64,000 nt of DNA, taken from contig DLCH01000030.1 of assembly GCA_002480525.1 (NCBI GenBank), forward strand, positions 15,933 to 79,932. Direction: 5' to 3'. The notes below the pieces were generated by a model, which saw only the letters and a list, made by a program, of their open reading frames with translations, ran no database searches and was not told where the DNA came from. Both the position numbers and the translations under genes were made by a program. Positions 16,755 to 24,243 of this stretch are shown here, piece by piece (within the stretch, counting starts at the first letter, position 1; every line of letters begins with the position of its first letter). The DNA is from Gammaproteobacteria bacterium UBA7803. Lineage in GTDB: Bacteria > Pseudomonadota > Gammaproteobacteria > Pseudomonadales > Azotimanducaceae.

Positions 16755-19133
16755 CTATTCGGCGTTGTCCGGCAGCCGGTAGGCGATGACGTATCCGCCG
16801 CCGCGCTCGCCCGCGGCGCCCTCCTCCGCAGCCGCATCGTCGTGGGCCAGGGTGAGCTCCCCCGAGTCCGGCAGCGTCACCAGCAGGGTCTGCCGGCCCG
16901 AGGCGGGGCTCACATAGCTCATGGGCGTAGCCTCCGACGTGGTCGGAATGTCCCGCGTCAGCAGTTCCTCACCGGTCAGCACGTCGAAGGCGCGCAGGCG
17001 CCGGTCGGCGACGCCGGCGGTGAAGATCAACCCGCCGCCGGTCACCACTGTGCCGGCGCGGATGAACATGCCCATGGGCAACGACAGGGGCAGCTTGATG
17101 CCCAGCGGTCCCCAGCCCCGTGACGTGCCGATGGGACGCCGCCAGACCAGTTCCCGGGTGGCCAGATCGATGACCGCGAGCTCGCCGTAGGGCGGACTCA
17201 GGCACGGCGCGAACAGCGGCGAGAAGAACGGTACGACATAGGCGGCGTAGGGCGTGCCCGCCTGGGGCCCGCCGATGCCGAATTGCGTGCCTTCGGTGAC
17301 GTCGCCGCGCGGAATCAGCTTCACCGTCATCGGCATGTGGATCACGCCCACCACCGCCAGCCGGTTCGCCTCGTCCACGGCGATGCTGCCCCAGTTCATG
17401 CCGCCTGCCACGCCCGGATTCAGCAGCGTGCCCTCGAGCGACGGCGGTGTCAGCGGTCCGTCGTAGCGCAGGCCCTGGAACCGCAGCCGGCACGCCATGT
17501 GATCGAGCGGCGTGATGCCCCACATGTCCGCGCCGCGCAGCGGATTACGGTCGAAGGACGGCAGCCCGACCGAGAACGGCTGGGTGGGCGTCGTCCACTC
17601 GCCGTCCACGTCGGTCTGGGGCACCGGCCGTTCCACCACGTCCGCCAGCGGTTCGCCGGTGGCGCGGTCGAGCATGAAGAGCTGGCCGCGCTTGGTGGGC
17701 ACCAGCACCGCCTTGCGGACGACCCCGTCCACGGGCACGTCCACCAGTGTCGGCTGGGACGGCACGTCGTAGTCCCAGATGTCGTGATGGGTGGTCTGGA
17801 AATGCCAGCGGGCCCGGCCGGTCGCGGCGTCCAGTGCGACCACGGAGCTCGCATACTTCTCCATGGCCTCGCTGCGGTGGCCGCCGAAGTAGTCCGGCGT
17901 GGCATTGCCGGTGGGCACGTAAACGAGCCCCAGCTCGTCGTCGGCGCTGGTCAGACTCCACACGTTGGGGGTGCCGCGGGTGTAGGTCTGGCCCGCCGGC
18001 GGCAGCTCGCTGCGGGCCTCGTTGCCCAGGTCCCAGGCCCACTTCAGCGCGCCGGTCACCGGGTCGAAACCGCGCACCACCCCCGAGGGCTCGCCGGTCT
18101 CCTGGTTGTCGGCGACCCAGCCGCCGAGCACCAGCGTGTCGCGAGCCATGGTGGGCGGCGAGGTGACATAGTAAAAACCGGGTTTGACCTCCCCCATGCC
18201 GGGCAGCAGGCTGATCTCGCCATCCTCGCCGAAGTCTTCGCAGAGCTCGCCGCTGCGGGCATCCAGGGCGATCAGGCGCGCGTCCGTGGTGGCGGTGTAG
18301 ATGCGTTCGGGACACGCTGCCGGCGCCGCCTGGCCGGCCCGGGCATCGTAGTAGGTGACGCCGCGGCAGGTGTCCCAGAAGGCGAACTTCGGCGTGTCGA
18401 TCTCCGGGTCGTGGCGCCAGCGCTCGGCACCGGTCTCCGCGTCGAGGGCGATCACCACGTTCTGGCCGGTACACAGATAGAGCGCGTCACCGACCTGCAG
18501 CGGCGTCGCCTTGAAGGCGCCGCCGACGCCGGTGCGGTAGACCCAGGCCTGCTCCAGGCGGTGAACGTTGTCACGGTCGATCTGGTCGTGGGGCGCATAC
18601 CGGGTGCCGCCCTTGGTGGCGCCGTAGTGGGCCCACTCGGCCCCGGACGGATCGACGGTGCCCGTGCCCGCGGCGCTGGGCGGCGGACCGCTCACACCGC
18701 CCTGGTCGGCCAGCAGCAGAACGGCCACGGTGAGCACGATACCGGCGACGATGCCCCGGGTGGCGCCGTCGCGGATCAGCGCCGGGGCGGCAGCCTGATG
18801 CAGACCGCGCCGGGTCCGGGGCAGCAGGAACCACAGCCCCAGCACGGCGAGAAACGCCAGCCGCGCCACCAGCCCCCAGCCGTCGAGCCCGACCTCGAAC
18901 AGCGCCCAGGCCACGGTGGCGAGCAGCAGCCAGCCGTAGATCGAAGCACCGACGGTCCTGCCGCGAAAGGTGAAGTATCCGGCGGCGACGAGCGCGACGC
19001 CGGCCGCGAGGTAGTACCAGGTGCCGCCCGCGGCCAGCAGCATGCCGCCGCCGGCGAGCGGCGCCAGGCCCAGGATGACCAGGAGGACGCCCAGGACGCG
19101 GGGTCTGGGATGGGCGTGGACTGATTCGGTCAT
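16755..19133 (-). CDS. gcd: Membrane-bound PQQ-dependent glucose dehydrogenase
   Basis: 792 residues from ATG 19133, matching the roughly 800-residue Gcd family. Five hydrophobic segments (about residues 10-145) anchor it in the inner membrane, followed by a periplasmic eight-bladed PQQ propeller. Diagnostic blocks are WAHYGATKGGTRYAPHDQI, IALDAETGAERWRHDPEI, TRGTPNVWSLTSADDELGLVYVP, HHDIWDYDVPSQPTLVD, MWGITPLDHMACRLRF and LTYVSPASG-like strands at the end. It oxidises aldoses to lactones, passing electrons to ubiquinone; it needs PQQ and calcium. No pqq synthesis genes are in the window. Sugar preference cannot be read from the sequence. Confidence 0.9.
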   Translation of the reverse strand: MTESVHAHPRPRVLGVLLVILGLAPLAGGGMLLAAGGTWYYLAAGVALVAAGYFTFRGRTVGASIYGWLLLATVAWALFEVGLDGWGLVARLAFLAVLGLWFLLPRTRRGLHQAAAPALIRDGATRGIVAGIVLTVAVLLLADQGGVSGPPPSAAGTGTVDPSGAEWAHYGATKGGTRYAPHDQIDRDNVHRLEQAWVYRTGVGGAFKATPLQVGDALYLCTGQNVVIALDAETGAERWRHDPEIDTPKFAFWDTCRGVTYYDARAGQAAPAACPERIYTATTDARLIALDARSGELCEDFGEDGEISLLPGMGEVKPGFYYVTSPPTMARDTLVLGGWVADNQETGEPSGVVRGFDPVTGALKWAWDLGNEARSELPPAGQTYTRGTPNVWSLTSADDELGLVYVPTGNATPDYFGGHRSEAMEKYASSVVALDAATGRARWHFQTTHHDIWDYDVPSQPTLVDVPVDGVVRKAVLVPTKRGQLFMLDRATGEPLADVVERPVPQTDVDGEWTTPTQPFSVGLPSFDRNPLRGADMWGITPLDHMACRLRFQGLRYDGPLTPPSLEGTLLNPGVAGGMNWGSIAVDEANRLAVVGVIHMPMTVKLIPRGDVTEGTQFGIGGPQAGTPYAAYVVPFFSPLFAPCLSPPYGELAVIDLATRELVWRRPIGTSRGWGPLGIKLPLSLPMGMFIRAGTVVTGGGLIFTAGVADRRLRAFDVLTGEELLTRDIPTTSEATPMSYVSPASGRQTLLVTLPDSGELTLAHDDAAAEEGAAGERGGGYVIAYRLPDNAE

Positions 19134-19142
19134 GGGCGAATC

Positions 19143-19158
19143 GCGCTCTGAAGAGCGC
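19143..19158. repeat. Short inverted repeat just upstream of gcd
   Basis: GCGCTCT (19143-19149), GA, AGAGCGC (19152-19158), followed by TCCCACAG. It uses the same GAGCGCTCC wording as the REP elements and lies 10-25 bases upstream of the gcd start, so it may be a degenerate half element sitting in the gcd leader. Confidence 0.4.
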
Positions 19159-19335
19159 TCCCACAGTGGTCGTGAGGGGTAGCGGCATGGATGCCGGGGA
19201 CGGTCCCCGCCAACGCCGGCAGCGACAGCGCTGCGGCAACGGGCTGCGCGATGAAACTCACGATCTTCCTCCCCCCGAAGTGATCCAGCCAGCCATGATG
19301 GCGTCCGGGGAGGCGAATAGCCAGTAATCGGGACG

Positions 19336-20349
19336 TCAGGAAGCGGCCTGAACGACCCGCTGATCGATGGCGCCGAACAGGCTGCGGCCGGCAGCGTCAC
19401 GCATCTCGATGCGCACACGGTCACCGAAGCGCATGAACGGCGTGCGGGGAGCACCGTGGTTCAGGGTCTCCAGGGTGCGCAGCTCGGCGAGACAGGAGTA
19501 GCCGACGCCGCCATCGGCGATGGCGCTGCCGTGATCGGTGCCCTGCTTGTTGGATACGGTTCCCGAGCCGATCACGGTGCCGGCGCAGAGATTGCGGGTC
19601 CGGCTGGCGTGGGCGATCAGCTCGCCGAAGCCGAAGGTCATGTCCTGCCCCGCCTCCGGCCGGCCGAAAGGCTCGCCGTTGTAGAAAGAGAGCAGCGGCA
19701 GGTGAACGCGGCCGTCGTGCCACGCCCCACCGAGCTCGTCGGGCGTGACCGCCACCGGCGAGAAGCTGGTGGCCGGCTTGGACTGGTAGAAGCCGAACCC
19801 CTTGTCGAGCTCGCCGGGGATGAGGCTGCGCAGCGACCAGTCGTTGACCAGCAGTATCAGCTTCACGTGCTCCAGGGCCCGCTCCGCCGATGTGCCCATA
19901 GTGACATCGTCGGTGACGACGGCAATCTCGCCTTCGAAATCGATTCCCCAGTCCTCACTGGCGAACGTCACGTCCCGGCGCGGTCCGATGAAGTCGTCGG
20001 AACCGCCCTGATAGAGCAGCGGCTCGTGCCGGAAGCTCTCGGGCATGGCGGCGCCCCGGGCCCGCCGTACGAGCTCCACGTGATTGACGTAGGCGCTGCC
20101 GTCGGCCCATTGGAACGCCCGCGGCAGCGGTGCCGCGCAGGCGTTTTCGTCGAAGGGAAAAGCGTTCTCGACGTCGTCGGCCTCCAGCGCCCGCGCCGCA
20201 GCTTCGAGGCGGACCCGGACGCTCTGCCAGTCGTCCAGGGCGGCCTGCAGGGTCGGCACGATGTCGTCGACAGCCACGGCCCGGGACAGGTCCCGGGAAA
20301 CGACCACCAGCCGGCCGTCGCGACCGGCATCCAGACTCGCCAGCTTCAC
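19336..20349 (-). CDS. Fumarylacetoacetate hydrolase family protein (tyrosine catabolism)
   Basis: 337 residues from a GTG start at 20349 that overlaps the VOC gene stop by four bases (GTGA). FAH-fold hydrolase: SEDWGIDFEGEIAVVTDDV carries the acidic metal ligands, LILLVNDWSLRSLIPGELDKG the substrate-pocket region, and CAGTVIGSGTVSN with DHGSAIADGG the C-terminal active site. Short (about 330 residue) FAH-family members next to hppD are usually taken as the fumarylacetoacetase step (fumarylacetoacetate to fumarate and acetoacetate), though the classical enzyme is about 420 residues. It is the last gene of the hppD operon. Exact substrate is inferred from context. Confidence 0.86.
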   Translation of the reverse strand: MKLASLDAGRDGRLVVVSRDLSRAVAVDDIVPTLQAALDDWQSVRVRLEAAARALEADDVENAFPFDENACAAPLPRAFQWADGSAYVNHVELVRRARGAAMPESFRHEPLLYQGGSDDFIGPRRDVTFASEDWGIDFEGEIAVVTDDVTMGTSAERALEHVKLILLVNDWSLRSLIPGELDKGFGFYQSKPATSFSPVAVTPDELGGAWHDGRVHLPLLSFYNGEPFGRPEAGQDMTFGFGELIAHASRTRNLCAGTVIGSGTVSNKQGTDHGSAIADGGVGYSCLAELRTLETLNHGAPRTPFMRFGDRVRIEMRDAAGRSLFGAIDQRVVQAAS

Positions 20350-20918
20350 GCGTCCGGCTCGCTCGCCCCGCCGGCGTCGGCGAGCCTGGAGGGCCGTTCG
20401 TGGAGCCATGCCGCGTGCCGGGGCGCCCGCCTGGTGCGGCTCCACTCCTCCAGCATGGCCGGCGCCACTTCCTTCAGCCGCCGCAGGTCTTCCTCGCTGC
20501 CGGTGTTGGCGGCCAGTTCCAGGCGATGGCCGTTGGGATCGAAGAAGTAGATGGATTCGAACACGCCATGGTTCACCGGACCGACCACGTCCAGGCCCGC
20601 TGCCTCGACGCGCTGTTTCATCGCCATCAGCGTCTCCAGGGAGTCGACCTCGAAGGCGATGTGCTGGACCCATTCCGGCGTGTTGCCGTCCCGGCCCATG
20701 GCGGGCGAGTTCGGCAGCTCGAAGAACGCCAGCACGTTGCCCATGCCGGCATCCAGGAACACGTGCATGTACGGGTCCGGCTCGCCGGTGGACGGCACCT
20801 TGTCCTCGGCGATAGCGAGGGTGAAGTCCATGTCCAGGATCTTCTGATAGAACTCCACGGTCTCCTTCGCGTCCCGGCAGCGGTAGGCGACGTGATGAAT
20901 CCGCTTCGTGACGCTCAC
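20346..20918 (-). CDS. VOC (glyoxalase/extradiol dioxygenase) superfamily protein in the hppD operon
   Basis: 190 residues from GTG 20918, preceded by GGGAGG; the start overlaps the hppD stop by four bases. A single VOC fold shows IHHVAYRCRD near the N terminus, NVLAFFELP, VQHIAFEVDSLE and FFDPNGHRLELAAN. The His, Glu, His, Glu pattern is that of a metal-binding glyoxalase I-like site. A charged tail of about 40 residues follows. Function unknown: no homogentisate dioxygenase or maleylacetoacetate isomerase is in the window, so it could act on an intermediate of this pathway, but a lactoylglutathione-lyase-like or protective role is equally possible. Confidence 0.84.
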   Translation of the reverse strand: MSVTKRIHHVAYRCRDAKETVEFYQKILDMDFTLAIAEDKVPSTGEPDPYMHVFLDAGMGNVLAFFELPNSPAMGRDGNTPEWVQHIAFEVDSLETLMAMKQRVEAAGLDVVGPVNHGVFESIYFFDPNGHRLELAANTGSEEDLRRLKEVAPAMLEEWSRTRRAPRHAAWLHERPSRLADAGGASEPDA

Positions 20919-22039
20919 GACCGGCCTCCCGCCGCCTGCCGCGGCTCGTCGTCGCCGAGCGCCCCGCGCCGGAGCTGATCGCGCTCCATGGACTCGAACA
21001 GGGCCTGGAAGTTGCCTTCGCCGAAGCCCTCGTCGCGCTTGCGCTGGATGAACTCGAAGAAGATCGGTCCGATCAGGGTCTCGGAGAAGATCTGCAGCAG
21101 CAGCCGCGGCTCGCCGTCGGCAGTGTTGCCGTCGAGCAGAATGCCGCGGCGCTTCAGCTCGTCGACCGGCTCGCCGTGACCGGGCAGCCGCTCCTCGAGC
21201 ATGTCGTAGTAGGTATCCGGGGGCGGCGTCATGAACGGCACGCCGCGGGCATGCAGCTCGTCCCAGGTGGCGATCAGGTCCTCGCAGTGAAAGGCGATGT
21301 GCTGAATGCCCTCGCCGTTGTAGGCCATGAGGAACTCCTCGATCTGACCGTTGCCGCCGGCCTCCTCGTTCAGCGGGATGCGGATCCTGTCGTCGGGCGC
21401 AGTCATGGCCCGGGAGGTGAGTCCGGTCTGCTGGCCGCGGATGTCGAAGTGCCGGATCTCGCGGAAGTTGAACAGCTTCTCGTAGAACTTCGCCCAGTGA
21501 TCCATGCGGCCCCGGTAGACGTTGTGGGTCAGATGATCGATCACCTGCAGCCCGCAGCCCCGGGGGCGCCGCTCGACGCCGTCGAGATACTCGAAGTCGA
21601 TGTCGTAGATGGTGGCGCCGTCCTCGATGTCGACGCCGTCGGCATAGCGATCGATCAGATACAGCGGCGCGCCGCCGATGCCCTTGATGGCCGGCAGCCG
21701 CAGCTCCATCGGCCCGGTGGGAATGTCGATGGGCTGGGCGCCGAGATCGAGCGCCCGGGCGTACGCCGCGTGGGCGTCCCGGACCCGGAAGGCCATGCCG
21801 CAGGCGGACGGGCCGTGCTCCTCGGCATAGTAGTCGGCGTAGCTGCGCGGCTCGTAGTTGACGATGAAGTTGACGTCGTTCTGGCGCCACAGGTGCGCAT
21901 CCTTGGAGCGGTGCCGCGCCACGTTGACGAAGCCGAGGGTCTCGAACACCGCCTCGAGCACGCCCCGCTCGGGGGCGGCGAACTCGACGAACTCGAAGCC
22001 GTCGAGACCCATGGGGTTGCTGGTGTCGTTCGGGCTCAT
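20915..22039 (-). CDS. hppD: 4-hydroxyphenylpyruvate dioxygenase
   Basis: 374 residues from ATG 22039, with GGGAGG seven bases upstream. It converts 4-hydroxyphenylpyruvate to homogentisate with Fe(II) and O2 in the cytoplasm. Two VOC-type halves are visible: the N-terminal FVEFAAPERGVLEAVFETLGF and the C-terminal catalytic half with the three iron ligands in IDHLTHNV, GIQHIAFHCED and PIFFEFIQRK. GFGEGNFQALFESME is the usual C-terminal gate helix. Length matches bacterial enzymes (about 350-380). It is the first gene of an overlapping three-gene operon and divergent from an Lrp/AsnC regulator. Confidence 0.93.
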   Translation of the reverse strand: MSPNDTSNPMGLDGFEFVEFAAPERGVLEAVFETLGFVNVARHRSKDAHLWRQNDVNFIVNYEPRSYADYYAEEHGPSACGMAFRVRDAHAAYARALDLGAQPIDIPTGPMELRLPAIKGIGGAPLYLIDRYADGVDIEDGATIYDIDFEYLDGVERRPRGCGLQVIDHLTHNVYRGRMDHWAKFYEKLFNFREIRHFDIRGQQTGLTSRAMTAPDDRIRIPLNEEAGGNGQIEEFLMAYNGEGIQHIAFHCEDLIATWDELHARGVPFMTPPPDTYYDMLEERLPGHGEPVDELKRRGILLDGNTADGEPRLLLQIFSETLIGPIFFEFIQRKRDEGFGEGNFQALFESMERDQLRRGALGDDEPRQAAGGRS

Positions 22040-22130
22040 GGATCGGCCTCCCTCGCTCGCAGTGGATATCGGGACATGGTAGGCCGGGCGGCGGGCAGGA
22101 ATGCTGCTAATTTCCCCCGATCAGGGGCAT

Positions 22131-22182
22131 GAATCGGTGTTTCACTCCTATTTTCAGTTCATAATGGAAATAATTCACCGAT
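22131..22182. promoter_or_regulatory. Divergent regulatory region with a 7-bp dyad, hppD/asnC-type gene
   Basis: ATCGGTG (22133-22139) and CACCGAT (22176-22182) form a widely spaced perfect dyad around an AT-rich tract (TATTTTCAGTTCATAATGGA). The right arm lies just before the Shine-Dalgarno of the Lrp/AsnC-type gene, a place where autoregulation by an Lrp-like octamer would be expected. It is the only AT-rich part of the 158-bp gap, so both promoters probably lie here. Confidence 0.45.
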
Positions 22183-22197
22183 CTCGAGGAACCTACG

Positions 22198-22656
22198 ATG
22201 GAACTCGACCCGGCCGAACGGCAGATTCTCAGACTGCTGCAGGGCGACGGGCGGCTGTCCAACGTCGCGCTGGCAGAGCGGGTGGGACTGAGCGAGTCGC
22301 CGTGCTTCCGGCGCGTGAAACGTCTGGAGGAAGCGGGCCTGATCCGCGGCTATGCCGCCGTGGTCGATCAACGTCTCCTGGGCTTCACCGTCACCGCCTT
22401 CGTGCTGGTGACCATGGAAAAGCAGCCCGATGCCGCCACCGAGGCCTTCATCGCCGAGGTGGAGGCCGAGGAGCACATCGTCGAGTGCTATGCCACCAGC
22501 GGCTCCCACGACTATCTGATGAAGGTCGTCGCCCGCAACATCGACCACTTCTCGGAGCTGTGCATGCAGCGGATTCTGAAGTTCCCCGGGGTGATGCACG
22601 TGGAATCGAGCTTCAGCCTGAAGGAGATCAAGCACAGTCGGGTGCTGCCGGCGTGA
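22198..22656 (+). CDS. Lrp/AsnC-family transcriptional regulator
   Basis: 152 residues from ATG 22198, with GAGGAA eight bases upstream. The N-terminal winged helix-turn-helix is LDPAERQILRLLQGDGRLSN, then VALAERVGLSESPCFRRVKRLEEAGLIRGY. The C-terminal RAM (effector) domain runs from about residue 65: VTAFVLVTMEKQ, HIVECYATSGSHDYLMKVVA and FPGVMHVESSFSLKEIK. Such regulators sense amino acids. Divergence from hppD makes it the probable regulator of the tyrosine-degradation operon, with tyrosine or phenylalanine as a plausible effector (inference). Confidence 0.92.
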   Translation: MELDPAERQILRLLQGDGRLSNVALAERVGLSESPCFRRVKRLEEAGLIRGYAAVVDQRLLGFTVTAFVLVTMEKQPDAATEAFIAEVEAEEHIVECYATSGSHDYLMKVVARNIDHFSELCMQRILKFPGVMHVESSFSLKEIKHSRVLPA

Positions 22657-22675
22657 TGGGGGGAGGCTTGTAGGA

Positions 22676-22752
22676 ATCGCGATCTGGAGATCGCTCCCAC
22701 GGCCAGTGCTCCTGTGGGAGCGATGCCTACCCGGCCAACTCCAGATCGCGAT
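22676..22752. repeat. REP-like nested palindrome between convergent genes
   Basis: Outer arms ATCGCGATCTGGAG (22676-22689) and CTCCAGATCGCGAT (22739-22752) and inner arms ATCGCTCCCAC (22690-22700) and GTGGGAGCGAT (22714-22724) are perfect inverted repeats. It shares both modules with the element at 16678-16749, but in swapped order (inner and outer exchanged). It sits between the convergent Lrp/AsnC-type gene and the metallo-beta-lactamase-fold gene. Confidence 0.78.
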
Positions 22753-22766
22753 CCCCGGCGGGGCGT

Positions 22767-23738
22767 TCAATCCCCGCTGCCGCTCCCGGCCCCCGCCAGG
22801 CTGAAGTAGGCCCGATCGATGAACAGTGCCGGATCGCCGTAGCGCTCGTCGAACCCGGCCGTCGGTTTCGCCGCCAGCACCGCCTCGAGGTCGGCGCCCT
22901 CCCCGATCAGACCCGCGATGCGGTCGCGCACGACCTGCAGCATGGCCACGTAGGCCTGCATCTGCTCGTAGCCGGTGACCGGGCCGTGACCCGGCACCAC
23001 CACGGTTTCCGCGTCGATCTCGTTCAGCACCGCCTGGCAGAACGCGATCACCCCGTCGAGGTCACCGCCGTTGCCGACGTCGATGAACGGATAGCCGGCG
23101 TTGTTGAACACGTCGCCCATGTGCGCCACGTTGCTGCCGCGGAAGATCACCGCCGTGTCGCCGGTGGTGTGGGCCGGGCCGAAGTGCAGCAGATCGACAC
23201 GCTCGCCGTTGAAATGGAACTGCATGGATCGATCGTAGGTGATGACCGGCAGCGCCGCCGGCGGATAGGCCTGCTGGGTGTACTGCACCGCCACCAGATC
23301 TATGACGTGTGTCTCCAGCATCATCTCGCGGGAATTCGCCTGGGACACGAGCCACGTGCCGGCGGGCCCAAGCGCCAGATTGCCGTCGGCGTGATCGAAG
23401 TGCCAGTGGGTGTTGACCACGAAGTCGACCGGACCGTCGTGCAGTTCGTCGATGGCGGCTTCGAGCCGCGGCACCATCTCGGGGAACTGGTCGTCCACCA
23501 GCAGGACGCCGTCTTCGCCGTGGCTCACCAGCACGTTGCCGCCGACGCCGAACAGCACATGCAGCCGATCGTTGATGGCCTCGCCGGTGACGGGCGCGGT
23601 GGCCAGGTCCCAGCCGAAGGCCTCGGCGATGCGGCGGCGTTCGGCATCCTGGGCGGCCGCGTCGAAGTCGTGGGCCGATACGCCGGACGCCGCCAGCAGA
23701 CCGGCCGCCACCAGCGCCCGGCACGTTGCATGAATCAT
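22767..23738 (-). CDS. Exported metallo-beta-lactamase-fold hydrolase
   Basis: 323 residues from ATG 23738, with an AGAGGG ribosome site. A signal peptide is evident (cleavage near GVSA-HDF), so the protein is periplasmic. The metal-binding motif NTHWHFDHADGN supplies His111, His113, Asp115 and His116, with further His in FGPAHTTGDT and VVPGHGPVTGYEQM. The overall pattern matches subclass B3-like/quinoprotein-relay (SoxH-like) MBL proteins rather than a proven beta-lactamase. It is the last gene of a same-strand run beginning with the SLC13-type transporter and ends opposite the Lrp/AsnC gene. Substrate unknown. Confidence 0.86.
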   Translation of the reverse strand: MIHATCRALVAAGLLAASGVSAHDFDAAAQDAERRRIAEAFGWDLATAPVTGEAINDRLHVLFGVGGNVLVSHGEDGVLLVDDQFPEMVPRLEAAIDELHDGPVDFVVNTHWHFDHADGNLALGPAGTWLVSQANSREMMLETHVIDLVAVQYTQQAYPPAALPVITYDRSMQFHFNGERVDLLHFGPAHTTGDTAVIFRGSNVAHMGDVFNNAGYPFIDVGNGGDLDGVIAFCQAVLNEIDAETVVVPGHGPVTGYEQMQAYVAMLQVVRDRIAGLIGEGADLEAVLAAKPTAGFDERYGDPALFIDRAYFSLAGAGSGSGD

Positions 23739-23772
23739 GTCGTTTCCCTCTCCGTGTTCGGCCGACCGTAGC

Positions 23773-24243
23773 TCAAAGTCCCGGCGGTGACGAGTGGCCA
23801 GCGAGAAAGGCCTCCAGTTCCTGGCGGGTACGCCGCGTCGACAGCGATACCTCGATCAGCAGCAGCAGCAGCCCGCCGATCAGCAGCAGCATCGCGGCGA
23901 TGAACAGCACCGCGACGACCCGCGACGCGTCGACCGCCCAGCCGTCGTCGACGAACAGCGCCACCACCACCAGACAGATGCACAGGGCCGCTCCCACGGA
24001 CAGACGGATGGCCCAGTTGATCATGCGGATGCGCCGCCACAGCAGATTGCTGTGGGTACGCAGCCAGTCACGCTGCGCTTCTTCGGCGATCTGCGGGATC
24101 CGTTCCTCCAGCAGCCTCGCCCGGTCTGTGATGCGTCCGAGCCGGGTGGACAGAACGCCGAGAATCGCGCCGATGCCGGTGAGCAGGAACACCGGGGCCA
24201 CGGCGATCTGGATGACGTGCGCGATGCCGCCGACGCTGTCCAT
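23773..24243 (-). CDS. DUF2721 membrane protein
   Basis: 156 residues from ATG 24243, whose A is shared with the phenylalanine hydroxylase stop (TGATG), so translation is probably coupled. Three hydrophobic segments are visible: VIQIAVAPVFLLTGIGAILGVL near the N terminus, and two after residue 80 (LSVGAALCICLVVVALFV and VAVLFIAAMLLLIGGLLLLL). Between them lies a charged helical stretch (STRLGRITDRARLLEERI), which is the DUF2721 signature. Inner-membrane protein of unknown function. Its tight coupling to the hydroxylase gene is noteworthy, but no role is known. Confidence 0.84.
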   Translation of the reverse strand: MDSVGGIAHVIQIAVAPVFLLTGIGAILGVLSTRLGRITDRARLLEERIPQIAEEAQRDWLRTHSNLLWRRIRMINWAIRLSVGAALCICLVVVALFVDDGWAVDASRVVAVLFIAAMLLLIGGLLLLLIEVSLSTRRTRQELEAFLAGHSSPPGL

